Shown: piece after piece, positions 32,699 through 43,129 of the stretch
How positions within the stretch are numbered: the first letter of the stretch is position 1
Layout: every line of letters begins with the position of its first letter
Origin: Amborella trichopoda
Lineage: Eukaryota > Streptophyta > Magnoliopsida > Amborellales > Amborellaceae
NCBI RefSeq assembly: GCF_000471905.2
Contig: NW_006499207.1
Location: 5,009,561 to 5,073,560 of the forward strand
DNA length: 64,000 nucleotides
Reading direction: 5' to 3'
Notes under the pieces: model-generated
The model's input: the letters and a program-made list of their open reading frames with translations, nothing else
What the model was told of the DNA's origin: nothing
Databases searched by the model: none
Program-made: the position numbers and the translations under genes

Positions 32699-35650
32699 CT
32701 TTCCCTCTCCAAACTCCAAAGCCTGACCGAGTCCAAGAGTATTGCAGGGTCGTCACTGCTTAGAAATCACAGTCCCAAGACAGTCAAGAACCGGTCCTCA
32801 CAAGATCGACATACAAGGCTCGAGTCTGGTCGGGGCAGGCCCAACCCATCCAAACTGACTTGTCATGCACCACACGCCGACCTCGACAGTCCACTGTCCC
32901 GCTAGGCTCCAACCCTCCAGAACAGACGATCAATGTCATGGTGATCAATGACTTGGACGAAGCTCTGAAGGAGCGAATGAACTAGTTCGAGGAAATGATG
33001 GAATGCCTAGAGGCCTGCAGGTCCCCTTCTTCGATTGATTCCCTGACTAGTGGGGACACAGTTTCTAGGAAAACTCATCCATCAGCCTCCCAAGATAATT
33101 CTACCTCCCGCGGGGTCTTCCAAACCAACATAGATGCTATGGTGGCCCATAGCCTCAAGAACAAGGTCTCAGGCATGCAGGAGAAGCTGCTTTATTAAAA
33201 GTCATACCCTTCGTACATAGACCAAGTACCCTTCCCTCTGAACAATCAAAAGGGGAAGCTCCCCATGTTCAACGGTACTACGTCTTCGCACGAGCATACT
33301 GCTCACTTCCAGGCAGCTTGTCGAGAGACAACAACTGACGAACGACCTCTCCTCCGCTAGTTCATCGAAACACTTGAAGGGCGAACCTTCCAATAGTATG
33401 CCCGGCTGCCTCCCAACTCGATACACACATGGCAAGAGATGGAGCAGTTGTTCTACCAATGTTTCTACGAAGTCCAAAGGAATGTGGAGACCATCAAACT
33501 CCTCACCCTGATGCAAGACCCTGGTGAGCCAGTTGAGAAGTTCATCACCCGTTGGAGAGAGTTGGCAACCTTCCATGCCACTCCCATGACCGAGAAGGAA
33601 GTGGTTTAGACTTGCATATGGAACATGCTTCCCGTGACCGCTCTACATGTCGAGGCATCCAATCCACCCTCCATGTCAGCTCATCCCAAAGGCAGTTCGT
33701 ATTGAGGGATTATTCAAGCATCATGGCAACCCTCGTCGGCAACCTGCCAGCTCACACTCTTCCTCCAACAGTCAGGGTAGCCAAAAGGCAATAATCAGTG
33801 TCGTCATCACTGTGGCTGACACCAACAACGCGTTTCATCAAACCCTGGACCTTTCCAAGGCAAAGGCGTCTCCAGTGTTGAGTAAGCAACAATCTTTCAA
33901 TAGCGCCCCACCTCCTAAAAATTCTAGGTGAAATGACTACTGGGCCCAGAATTAGAATAAGGGTTAACCCCTTCAACAAAGAATGGACACCTGCACTACT
34001 TCGACTGCTGCTAGAACAGAACATGATACAGTTGCCAGAGGCCAATACTATGGAGTCTGCTGGGCAGGAGGCAAATGAGAAGTACAACGCCTATCATAGG
34101 AGGGTATGCCACCCCACTTATGACTGTGATAAGCTCAACAAAATGATCGAAGCCCTTACCAACAAGGGTCAGATAAAGCTCGAAGAGTTGAAGAAAGTGT
34201 TCAGGGCAACTGAGGTTTCTCACATTGTCACAATCCAAGAGGATGATGGGGCACCCACTATCCTTTGTGCATTTTTCTCCATCATGCTCGAAGTCACTCC
34301 CAAGTCGACAAGGCAGCTCAAGTTCTTGCCTCCAAGAATCGAGAACCTTTGGTGCACGTATCAGCACCTATGAGGCCATGACGTCAGTGAATGCACTGGC
34401 TTCCACAAGCTCTTGGCGGAGAAGATGCAGCAGTACTAGAAAGTTCGAGGCAACCCAGAAGGACACCCTCGAGTACCTCTTCCACATGAGCAAGACGACG
34501 TCCTGACACAAGCCCAAGGAAGCGCTGAGCTAGACCCTCTGCAGGCCCTCTTCAAGGTAATGCTCCAACAAGGCCTTGTCACTCCCAAGCCCCCTAGGGA
34601 GTCGAGGCATCTTGCCCAGGGTACGGAAAAGCTTTTGGTGCTCATATCACCAAGTATGGGGCCACGAACTCAACGAATGCTCCAAGTTCGAAGCTATAGT
34701 CATGGAGAAAGTCCGGCAAGGCTACATCGTTTGTGCGGTTCTCTCAGAACGAGTCCAGGTCGTCGTTCCCATTCCAAAGGAAGCCACACTATCAGCCCCT
34801 CCAGAGTATACACTCGACCCTTCAGAGCCTTCGACCTCTCAGCCTTGGAAAGTCTACCATAGGCAGAGTAGGCTCCAATCCTTGAAGCATGAGGTAGTCT
34901 ACCAAGATAGGGCTACTCACCAGCTTGATAGGGTAGTCCAGAAACCCCCTCAAGGATCCCAAAGGAGATGGTGGGCACCTAGGTTGGCCCGTCGAAGGAA
35001 TCACCCTCTTCAGCCACCAGTAGAGGAAGAATTCCTCAAGCCCCTTCCTCCGCTGTCGACCTTGCAAGACTTTAACCCAAGCACAGCTCGCCTCACCCTT
35101 TCATCCAATTAGGAGGACATCCCCGAGTCACCAAGAGCTCAGGCTTCCCCCAATATGGGCGATGACACTAAAAGCACCCCACGCTGGTCAAACCTGGGGC
35201 AAGACCTAAAATATCCCCTAGGCACATCCAATGCCGGTGATGACGTAAACAGCTGGTTGGAACATTCTAACTCTTCTTCTCCTCCCTCCTCTTCTATTTT
35301 TTCCACAAGTGCAGCTCGACGGTGCCCCAACTTTGGCACTTTAAACAAAGAGTTCGGAGACACCTGCCTCACCATGCCGCAGCAAGAGTGCCTCCGAGAG
35401 ATGCTGACCCAGGTAGTTGGATTCTCGACAGCTGTTGATGCCCTGTCAACACAAGAAAAAACTAAGTCGTCCTCAAGTTCATACTCCCACGAGGCCAGCC
35501 ACATGATCCAGGTGCATGAAGCGTCACTTAGCTCGGGGCAAGCACTAAGTGATCCCAGTCACGAGGTCATGGACTCCTGTTTGAAGCTGACCGTTTCATC
35601 TCCTGAACTAGCCAGAGACCGATACTCTCCCACACTGTGCCCCTCTTAGA
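32699..35650 (+). pseudogene. gag: gag of interior E (5'-truncated, degenerate)
   Basis: Lacks the N-terminal start seen in other copies. It keeps the AHSLKNKV segment (33150), the Gag core at 33210-33640 (LEGRTFQ, ARLPPNSIHTWQEMEQ, ATFHATPMTEKEVV) and two knuckle sites. In the first (34085-34126) the first Cys is Asn. The second, at 34639-34680, is intact as CSYHQVWGHELNEC. A serine-rich C-terminus follows (35155-35649). There are several stops and frameshifts. No protease active site is found before the RT region, so the protease seems deleted near 35540-35640. Confidence 0.75.
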
Positions 35651-35759
35651 AGCCGAGATGTCCAGATAATGGGCTTCTACATCCGAGGTCAATGAAAATG
35701 ATGGTGAGTCTCTTAATGAGGAACTCCAAGAAGCTTTAGAAGAAGTGGGGAGAAGGCGG

Positions 35760-36720
35760 TCAGACCATGGCTGATGAGCTCGAAGAGATCAACCTAGGGG
35801 ATGAGGCCGACCTCAGGGTAACTTTTATCTCAGCAAAAATGTCCCCAAAGGAGAAAGAAAGTTATATCTCCCTCCTCCGAGCAAATCGGGATGTCTTCGC
35901 CTGACATTATCATGAGATGCCCATCACCATGGGATTGATCCAACCATCAAACCCATGAAGTAGAAATCAAGAAGGTTTATACCCGACCTCGAGATGCAGA
36001 TCGATGCTGAGGTGAACAAGCTCAGGCAAGCAGGATTCACATGTGAAGTCAAAAACCCAAAATGGCTGGAAAATGTTGTCCCAGTCAAGAAGAAGAATGG
36101 CCAAATCAAGGTCTATATTGACTTCCGTGATTTGAACACTGCCTTCCCCAACGATGATTTCTCCTTCCTGTTCACCGAGATGCTGGTCGACTCCACAGCT
36201 CATTGCCAAATCTTCTCCTATATGGATGGGTATTCCGGTTATAATCAAATTAGAATGGCACCAGAAGATGAGGAGGCTACTGCGTTCTTGACCCCAACAG
36301 GCGTCTTTTGCTACATTATGATGCCTTTCGGGTTAAAGAATGCCGGTACCACATACCAGTGGGCCATGATGACCATCACTAAGACATGATCCACAAGGAG
36401 GTCGAGTGCTATGTGGATGACCTGGTGGTGAAATCTGAAACAAAGGATGCCCACATACAAGACCTCAAAAATACATTCGAATGACTGCGGTGTCACCAAC
36501 TCAAGATGAACCCCTTGAAATGCGCCTTCGACGTATGTTAAGGAAAATATTTAGGTTTCATTGTGAGGTACCGGGGACTGGAGATCGAGCCAATCAAAAT
36601 CAAAGCAATTAAGGACATGCCACCTCCAACAGCCCTCCATGAACTACGATCTCTCCAAGGATAGCTTGCCTACATTTGGAGGTTCATCTCAAACCTTTCA
36701 GGGCTATGCAAACCCTTTTC
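35760..36720 (+). other. Reverse transcriptase domain of interior E
   Basis: Begins with LEEINLGDEADLRVTFIS and DVFA-stop-HYHEMP, where the family has Trp, so TGG became TGA. Then VPVKKKNGQIKVYIDFRDLN, FSYMDGYSGYNQIRMAPED and MPFGLKNAGTTYQWAM in one open frame (35994-36389). A frameshift near 36385 precedes the catalytic YVDD (36410-36421). The other catalytic Asp is in the VYIDF motif as read here. A stop occurs at 36481. Confidence 0.85.
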
Positions 36721-36779
36721 ACACCTCCTGATTCATTTGGAATGAGGCATGCTAGGCTGCGCTTGATAACATCAACCAG

Positions 36780-37230
36780 TACTTGTTGAATGCACCTGTA
36801 CTCTCTACGCCAGTGTTAGGAAGGCCTCTCATCCTATATGTGACTACCCTTGATGAGTCCCTCGGGGCACTTTTGGCACAAAACAATGATGGAGGGAAAG
36901 AGACAACGCTCTACTATCTTAGTCGTAAAATGCAAGGGGCTGAGAAGAATTACCCTCCCATAGAGAAGATGTGCCTAGCCTTGATCTTTGAGGTACAGAA
37001 GCTCTTCTATTACTTGCTCGATCACGAGGTCAAGTTAATCTCCAAGGTTGACCCGGTCAAGTTCCTTATGACCTAGCCATGCTTGTCAGGACGTTTGACC
37101 ACGTGGGCATTATTGCTGATGGAGCTCGAGATCAGGTATGTACCACAGAAGGCAGTCAAAGGTGAAGCCCTAGCAGACTTCCTCGTGGCTCACCCAATTC
37201 CTTTAGAATCTTCCCTGTCGAGCGACCTTC
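36780..37230 (+). other. RNase H domain linked to RT, interior E
   Basis: Contains ESLGALLAQNNDG, LYYLSRKMQGAEKNYPPIEK and LISKVDPVKFLMT in the open frame 36783-37076. After one stop come LSGRLTTWALLLMELEIRYV and GEALADFLVAHP, the family's usual link to the next domain. It resembles the degenerate first RNase H of Tat elements. Confidence 0.8.
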
Positions 37231-37269
37231 CAGATGAAGAATTTTTTTGTACAGTGTAAACTCAGCAGT

Positions 37270-37610
37270 AGGAAATGTACTTTGACGGAGCATTCCAGTC
37301 TGATATAGGGGCCATTGGAGTTGTGTTCTTAACTCTTGATGGCGGAATGATCCCTCTTTCCTTCTCACTTGCAGAGGAATTTTCTCATAACTAAGCCGAA
37401 TATCAAGTCCTCATAATCGGACTGGAAATTGCTCAAGAGCTAGATCTGGAGCACCTGAACATCTTCGGTGACTCTGAGCTAGTCATCCGGCAGCTTAAGG
37501 GGATTTATGACGTAAGGAAAGATACCCTCAAGCCTTCTCATGACACGGTCAAATCCTACATGGCCCAGTTCAATGATTTCTCTCTGAGTCATATCCTAGA
37601 AGGCTAAACT
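37270..37610 (+). other. Second (archaeal-like) RNase H domain, interior E
   Basis: Encodes MYFDGAFQSDIGAIGVVF, then SHN-stop-AEYQVLIIGLE, then FGDSELVIRQLKG. The catalytic residues are seen as D in FDGA, E in AEY and D in GDSE. The stop replaces the residue just before AEY (usually Glu). A second RNase H of this type between RT/RNase H and integrase is typical of Tat elements. Confidence 0.8.
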
Positions 37611-37899
37611 CGCAGGCTGACGCACTCTCAAAGCTCGACGCCACCATTCAATTGTCTTCACCAGGGCCCACTCCAGTTTGGGTAAGTGAATGGAGACATG
37701 TCAACTTGCAATTCGAAGTTGATGCAGATGACGAGCAGGATGTCTTCCCTGAATGCTCGCCTTACCCATTTGGGGCACTCCTCACAGCTAAGGATGTTGT
37801 TGAGGCAGAGCAGGAAACTCCCAAAATAAAGAATCCATGGTCAAGGAGGAGCCCGAATTCTTCGACCTGATGTGTGCGAAGGTTGAACAAGTAGAGGCC

Positions 37900-39142
37900 C
37901 AGAGGGAGCCTATCATGGACTTCATAAAACATGGAAGGCTACCTCAAGATCAGGCGGAACGCACTGGTATATGGCAGATGTCCACTAAGTATACCCTTCT
38001 CGACAGGGATGTCCTCTTTCGTCGGTCAGTTGACAGAATTCTCCTCTGATGCATCGATGCACAAGAAGGAAGTACGGTGCTCGAGAAAGTGCACTCCGAC
38101 ATCTGTGGGCTACATCAGTCTGGCTCTAAGCTCTATGAGCGTATACATAAACTCGACTATTACTAGCCTTCCATGGTTCCTGACCCCCAAAACTATGCCA
38201 AAAGATGCCAAGTGTGCCAGATTCACTCAAGCCTCATTCATCAACCCTCGAAGTCTCTCCATCTGACAGTGACATCGTGGCCCTTTTCCTAGTGGGGTAT
38301 GGACATTGTAGGACCCATTGATCCCCTTTCTACCTTGGGTCATGCCTTCATTCTGGCAGCAACAGACTACTTTTCTAGGTGGGCTGAAGTGATCCCTCTC
38401 AAGCAGGTTCCGGGGACCACGGTAGCCAACTTCGTACGTCATCACATCATCTATCGATTGGAACTTTCGGATCGGATAATCTCTGATAATGGCCCCCAAT
38501 TCAGAAGTCATCATGTTGATTGCTAGGTCAACCAGTTTGGCTTCGAGTGGAAGTACTCTACTATGTACTACCCTCGAGCCAATGGATTGGCTAAGGCGTT
38601 CAACAAAACTCTATGCGGGGTGCTTCGGAATTTAGTTTCGAAATCAAAGAAGAATTACTGCTTGAAGCTCTGTGGGCTTATCACACCACTACTCGAAATG
38701 CTACAAACTCCACTCCTTATTCCCTGGTCTACAGAGGTGAGGTAGTCTTGCCCCTCGAGGTTCAAATACCTTCACTCCGAGTCGCTATACATCAGGGACT
38801 GACTGAAAATGAGAGCGTCAAGTTCCATTACCAAGAGTTGGATGCCCTTGATGAAAAGAGACTAGAGGCCCAGCAGAACCTCGAGCTCAATCAAGGAAAA
38901 ATGAAGAGAGCCTTTGACAAGTCTATCAAGGTTCACTCATTCACTCGTGGGGATCTAGTTTTAGTAGTCAAGAGACTGATTGTTATGCATGAGCATAGTC
39001 AAGGAAAAATCGAGCCCAAATGGGAAGGTCCTTTCATAGTAAAAAGGTCACGCCAAACGGGGCCTCTGTACTGACAAACTCGGATGGAGGAGAGGCGACG
39101 CCCCCTATCAATGGACGATACCTAAAGAAGTATTATCCTTGA
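37900..39142 (+). other. Integrase domain of interior E
   Basis: The HHCC finger is at about 38090-38220 (VHSDICGLHQSG, RCQVCQ). The core holds MDIVGP (Asp at 38302) and SDNGPQF (Asp at 38485). The third catalytic position, 36 residues on at 38593-38595, is AAG (Lys) in NGLAKAFNKTL where Glu is required. The C-terminal part includes PLEVQIPSLRVAIHQGLTEN and LDEKRLEAQQNLE. Stops at 38048, 38524 and elsewhere. Confidence 0.85.
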
Positions 39143-39163
39143 TGTATCCCTAGAAGGAGGTAT

Positions 39164-39586
39164 GTGCAACAAGAAAAGAAGGAAATGGAAAAGAAGACCA
39201 TCAAGCCAGTTCAAAAGAAGTTTGTTTCTTTCATTGCATTAAAAAGAGTTACAAGTTACAATCAAAGGCCCATTACTAGGGAAGTTAGAAAGCTCTTACA
39301 TTTGAGGATAAGAGGACAGCTACAGGCCAAGAAGAAACACTCTCCTCATGAAGAAGAAGCAAACCCACGAAAGAAATGTCTCCCTCATGAAGCAAGAGCA
39401 AAACCACTTGGAGAAGTTAGCTTCAGTCTTACCAAAATAGGAGGGTTACTGGCCAAAAGAAGGAGCCAAACCATATTCAAGTCAACTTCAATTCATCTAA
39501 CGAGGCATGGCTGGTTTCCAAGGGACCGGCCCATGATGGAACAACATGGACTTCATGGATGTGCCGAAGGATTTAGCTTCCAATAA
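39164..39586 (+). CDS. Post-pol open frame, unknown
   Basis: A 140-codon frame starts 22 bases after the pol stop. The product would be basic (many Lys and Arg), with HSPHEEEANPRKKCLPHEAR showing a short internal repetition. It has no domain I recognise and no counterpart in the other elements here. It is notable as one of the few intact frames among broken ones. It could be chance. Confidence 0.25.
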   Translation: MQQEKKEMEKKTIKPVQKKFVSFIALKRVTSYNQRPITREVRKLLHLRIRGQLQAKKKHSPHEEEANPRKKCLPHEARAKPLGEVSFSLTKIGGLLAKRRSQTIFKSTSIHLTRHGWFPRDRPMMEQHGLHGCAEGFSFQ

Positions 39587-39599
39587 ATTGCGGCGGCAC

Positions 39600-40090
39600 A
39601 ACGTTCTTGTTTGCCATCACTCTTGGCCCACACGAGACATCACCATCCATGATCATCGTTGCACGTGACTCTACACCATGCGCAGCCATCGCCGTGCACA
39701 ACATCGTTCCCCTTTCTACCTTGGCGGCAATAAGCCCAGGATGGGGCGGGTTTAGCCCGAGATCCGAGAGGGCTATCACCACGCCCTTCACCAAGAGGGC
39801 TATCACCGCTGGCATTTGTCAAGGGCCATCGCCATGCGCCCTAGTCAAAGGGCCAACACCATGCGCCCTCGTTAAAGGGTCATCGTTGTGCGCCTTCGTC
39901 AAGGGCTTTCACCTCGTGCCTTCATTAAGAGCCATCGCCACGCGCCCTCGTTAAAGGATCATCGCTGCGGGCCTTCATCAAGGGCCATCGTCGCGTGCCT
40001 CGTCGAAAGGAGTTCTCGTTGTGCTTTTACCAAGGGCCAATGCAGCACACTTCACTAAGGGGCCCAATGCCGCGTGCGCTATCTGACACT
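39600..40090 (+). repeat. 27-bp minisatellite, interior E
   Basis: From about 39770 the unit AGGGCCATCGCCATGCGCCC plus a seven-base tail repeats about ten times at exactly 27 bp, with drift at both ends. Because 27 is nine codons, the frame at 39607-39954 contains the nonapeptide GPSPCALVK and variants. I regard the frame as a by-product. The sequence before 39770 has decayed copies (CATCGCCGTGCAC). Confidence 0.75.
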
Positions 40091-40239
40091 TAGTGCCACG
40101 CACATGCTATGGCACTCCCGTCTGGACCATCGTCCTATATTCCCTGGAAGTTAATTCCCTGCACTACAGCCTCACGCCTCCGGAAGTCCAGCCTCTAGTG
40201 ATAGCTTTGATCCCCATGGAGTCAAATTCCCTCACCACG

Positions 40240-40815
40240 CCACAGTCCAGATGCATGACCCTAAAGTGCAAAGTTTGAACTATATGATCTTAAACTGTTT
40301 CGACGGTCCAGATGCACGACCGTAAACTGCACGGTCCGAACTATATGACCTTAAACTGTAATGAGGGTCTAGTTGCACGACCTTAAATTGCATAGTCCTT
40401 GTTGCACGACTCAAAACTGTACGACCACAATCCAGATGCACGACCCTAAACTGCACGGTCCGAACTATATGACCGTAAACTGTAATGAAGGTCTAGTTTC
40501 ACAACCTTAAACTGCATAGTCCTTGTCGCATGACTCAAAATTGTACGACCATAGTTGGAACTATATGACCTTAAACTATAGCGAAGGTCTGGTTGCACGA
40601 CCTTAAACTGTATAGTCCTTGTCTCGTGACTCAAAATTGTACAACCACGGTCCATGCTGCCTGACCTTAAATTGCACAGCTATGGTCCAAACTATATGAC
40701 CTTAAACTGTAGTAATGGTCTAGTTGCATGCCTTAAACTGCACAGTCCTAGCCGCATGACTTTAAACTGCATAGCCATGATCCAAGCTATAAGACCCTAA
40801 AACTGTAATGCACGA
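40240..40815 (+). repeat. 35-bp minisatellite, array II of interior E
   Basis: About 16 copies with CCTTAAACTG, TGCACGACC and GTCCGAACTATATGACC. Same orientation as in interior A. A GATCCCCATGGAGTCAAA motif lies just before it at 40210-40227. Confidence 0.8.
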
Positions 40816-41284
40816 CACGACAAAAAGGTCCATACGAACAACTCCAATCGGGAGATAAAACACTTGCTCCCTAAAGGGGTATTTCATCAACATACCCAAT
40901 GGAGTTAGATGTGTGCAAGAGTATTATCTACCCCTTTAACCTCTAATGGGTTTGTTTGACACTAACATCCCAGTAAGAGTCATATCTTACTAGGAGTTTA
41001 AGGCCCTTCTTATCCTCTCTACCCTCATGAGGTTCATCTGTGCTCTGGCCTGCCATCCTCAGCATAGTCACATGCATGCCATTGCTCATTGTCCTCAAGA
41101 GGTCACACGGGACCTCCTAATCCCCAGGAGGTAACGTCCATCTGCCACTCCTCGAATGCCGCCATCTCTATCTAAACGTCTCACTTGTGTATAGCCATAA
41201 ATATCTCTATCACCAAGGAGCCAGATTGCTATTCACAACACATCCCCCATGTAGCTTTACCTACGTGACGACCCAAACACTGGT
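40816..41284 (+). repeat. GACTCC-type motif region, interior E
   Basis: Inverted copies such as CATACCCAATGGAGTTAG near 40890 and ATCCCCAGGAGGTAAC near 41120, along with text shared with 27240-27640 (TGCTCTGGCCTGCCAT). No gene. Confidence 0.5.
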
Positions 41285-41575
41285 CTGTATTGCATAACCT
41301 TAAACTGCATAGCCCTGGTCCATGCTGCATGACCTTAAATTGCATAGACATGGTCCATACTGCATGACCTTAAACTGCACAGCCTTGGTCATTGCTGCAT
41401 GACCTTAAACTACATAGCCATGGTTCAAAGTATATGACCTTAAACTGTAGCGGAGGTCTCATTGCACGACCTTAAACTGCACGGTCTTAGTTGCATGACT
41501 TTAAAGTACATAAGCACGGTCCAACTGTATGACCCTAAAATGTAGTTCATGTCCTAGCCGCATGATGTTAAATTG
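41285..41575 (+). repeat. 35-bp minisatellite, array I of interior E
   Basis: About eight copies with GCATGACCTTAAACTGCA and CATGGTCCATACTGC words. Confidence 0.8.
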
Positions 41576-42410
41576 CTTTGCCCAGGCTCAGGAGGCATGA
41601 CTTTAAGATGCCCTCGCATACGCATACATGCCCTTTACGTGCATCTTCATGCACGCCTTCGCTAGCCGGCTCATTTGTGTGCATGTACCACCTTCACCAT
41701 CATTATCATCTTTTCCCTAGTGAGTCTTACCCATGCTCATCAAACCTCGAACCCTTCCACAAGCCGTACTTGCCGTCACTAGTGGGTCACCATTGTTCAC
41801 CCGCCAGCCATCCATCATCAACGCTTCACAAGGCAACTTCATGCTATCTTCTCAATTTACTCAAAGTCATCACTAAGCTCACTCTATGGCCTCCACAAGC
41901 TGCCACTCACCACCACTACGGTCCAGCTGTATGACCCTCAACTACAGTGCACGTCCTAACCGCATGATGTTAAAAGGCTTTGCATAGGTCTCGAAGGCAC
42001 GACTCTAAATACGCCTTCACATGAAAAAAAACGGGCATGGTGTACAACTGACAAGGGAACACCATGCGTAAAAATGACGAACGGGCATGGTCACAAAACC
42101 ATGAGTAAGAGAGTTTTGTGGGAAACAAAATCCAAGCACAGTGAAAATCTCAAAATGGCATCGTGAGTAAAAATGGATGAAAATGGTGGATATGACCGTA
42201 GGTGATGAGTAAAAGAGCCCAAAAATAGTAGAAGTTGGTGAAAACCGTCTTCACAGTGCCACTTCCCCTATTCAAGTGAAAACCCGGAAAACCATGCTTG
42301 GACCAACAAGACAAGATGACGACCACCGCCTCAGCCGACATTCAATCTCCAAACAGTCACAATCGTGGCTAATGAGGTCTGGCTAAAATCCTCAAAATTC
42401 AACATCCAAT
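41576..42410 (+). mobile_element. 3' internal region of interior E without a gene
   Basis: Parallels 28126-29050 step by step: GTGCATCTTCATGCACGCC, then GGGCATGGTGTACAACTGAC, then CAAGTGAAAACC. No coding sequence is supported. Confidence 0.6.
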
Positions 42411-42414
42411 CGCA

Positions 42415-42725
42415 ACACCCCATGGTTCATCAGGGAGTGAGAGCTGCATAAGGTCTCCCAACAATCATCGCTCATCAAGGGGTGAGAGCCGCATAAGATT
42501 CCCCACGTTTCAACATGGCTCATCAGGGAGTGAGAGCCACATAAGATCTCCCAGCAATCATGGCTCATCAGGGGGTGAGTGCCGCTTAAGATCCCCCACA
42601 TTTCAACATGACTCGTCAGGGAGTGAGATCCACATAAGATCTCCCAACAATCATGGCTCGTCAGGGGGTGAGAGCTAAAACATGGATCATCAGGGAGTGA
42701 GAGCCGCATAAGATCCCCTCAGTTC
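42415..42725 (+). repeat. Alternating 48/45-bp repeat, interior E
   Basis: Seven units beginning GGCTCATCAGGG with GAGAGCCGCATAAGATC, alternating CCACGTTTCAACAT and CCCAACAATCAT endings. One unit near 42665 is shortened. Same place and phase pattern as 29055-29342. Confidence 0.8.
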
Positions 42726-43129
42726 AACAACAACAAGAGTCCTTGAGGGTGAGGATGATGACTAAAATATCGCTCCAAAAATGCTAAGGACCATCACGAA
42801 GGTAAGAAACTGATGAAGCCAGGGTTTAACCTGCCACAGACTTCAGGGTACATCTCGTTAAAAACCCCTAGCTTACATAGGATCAAACTTTCGAGATGGA
42901 TCAAAAGTTGCTGACTGGACCCCGCTAGATGAGACCAACAGAGATACCATGAGCATCAAATGCAAACCTGGTGTAGCAGCGAACAATGTTGACCAAAGGT
43001 TAATAGCATTCGGTCTTCAGAAAAGGCCTGGTAGTCCCTTGAGGGTGAGGACTTCTATAAGATCCCTTAAAATTCTCGAATGATTGCACTTCTCGATTCT
43101 CTCGAAGCACAACATTCGACAGGGCATGC
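42726..43129 (+). mobile_element. 3' end of interior E with polypurine-like primer
   Basis: Shares long stretches with 29343-29745 (GAGTCCTTGAGGGTGA, GATAAAGCC-free). It ends GCACAACATTCGACAGGGCA plus TGC directly before the LTR. No gene. Confidence 0.5.

Larger units (their letters stand above)
35651..39142 (+). pseudogene. pol: pol of interior E: RT, RNase H, second RNase H, integrase
   Basis: The only pol in the window. Domains in order are reverse transcriptase (about 35760-36720), RNase H (36780-37230), a second, archaeal-like RNase H (37270-37610) and integrase with its C-terminal part (37900-39142). Doubling of RNase H between RT and integrase marks the Tat lineage of plant Ty3/gypsy elements. 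The frame ends with NGRYLKKYYP and TGA at 39140-39142, as usual for the family. At least ten stops and several frameshifts, plus a catalytic change in integrase, make it inactive. Confidence 0.9.
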
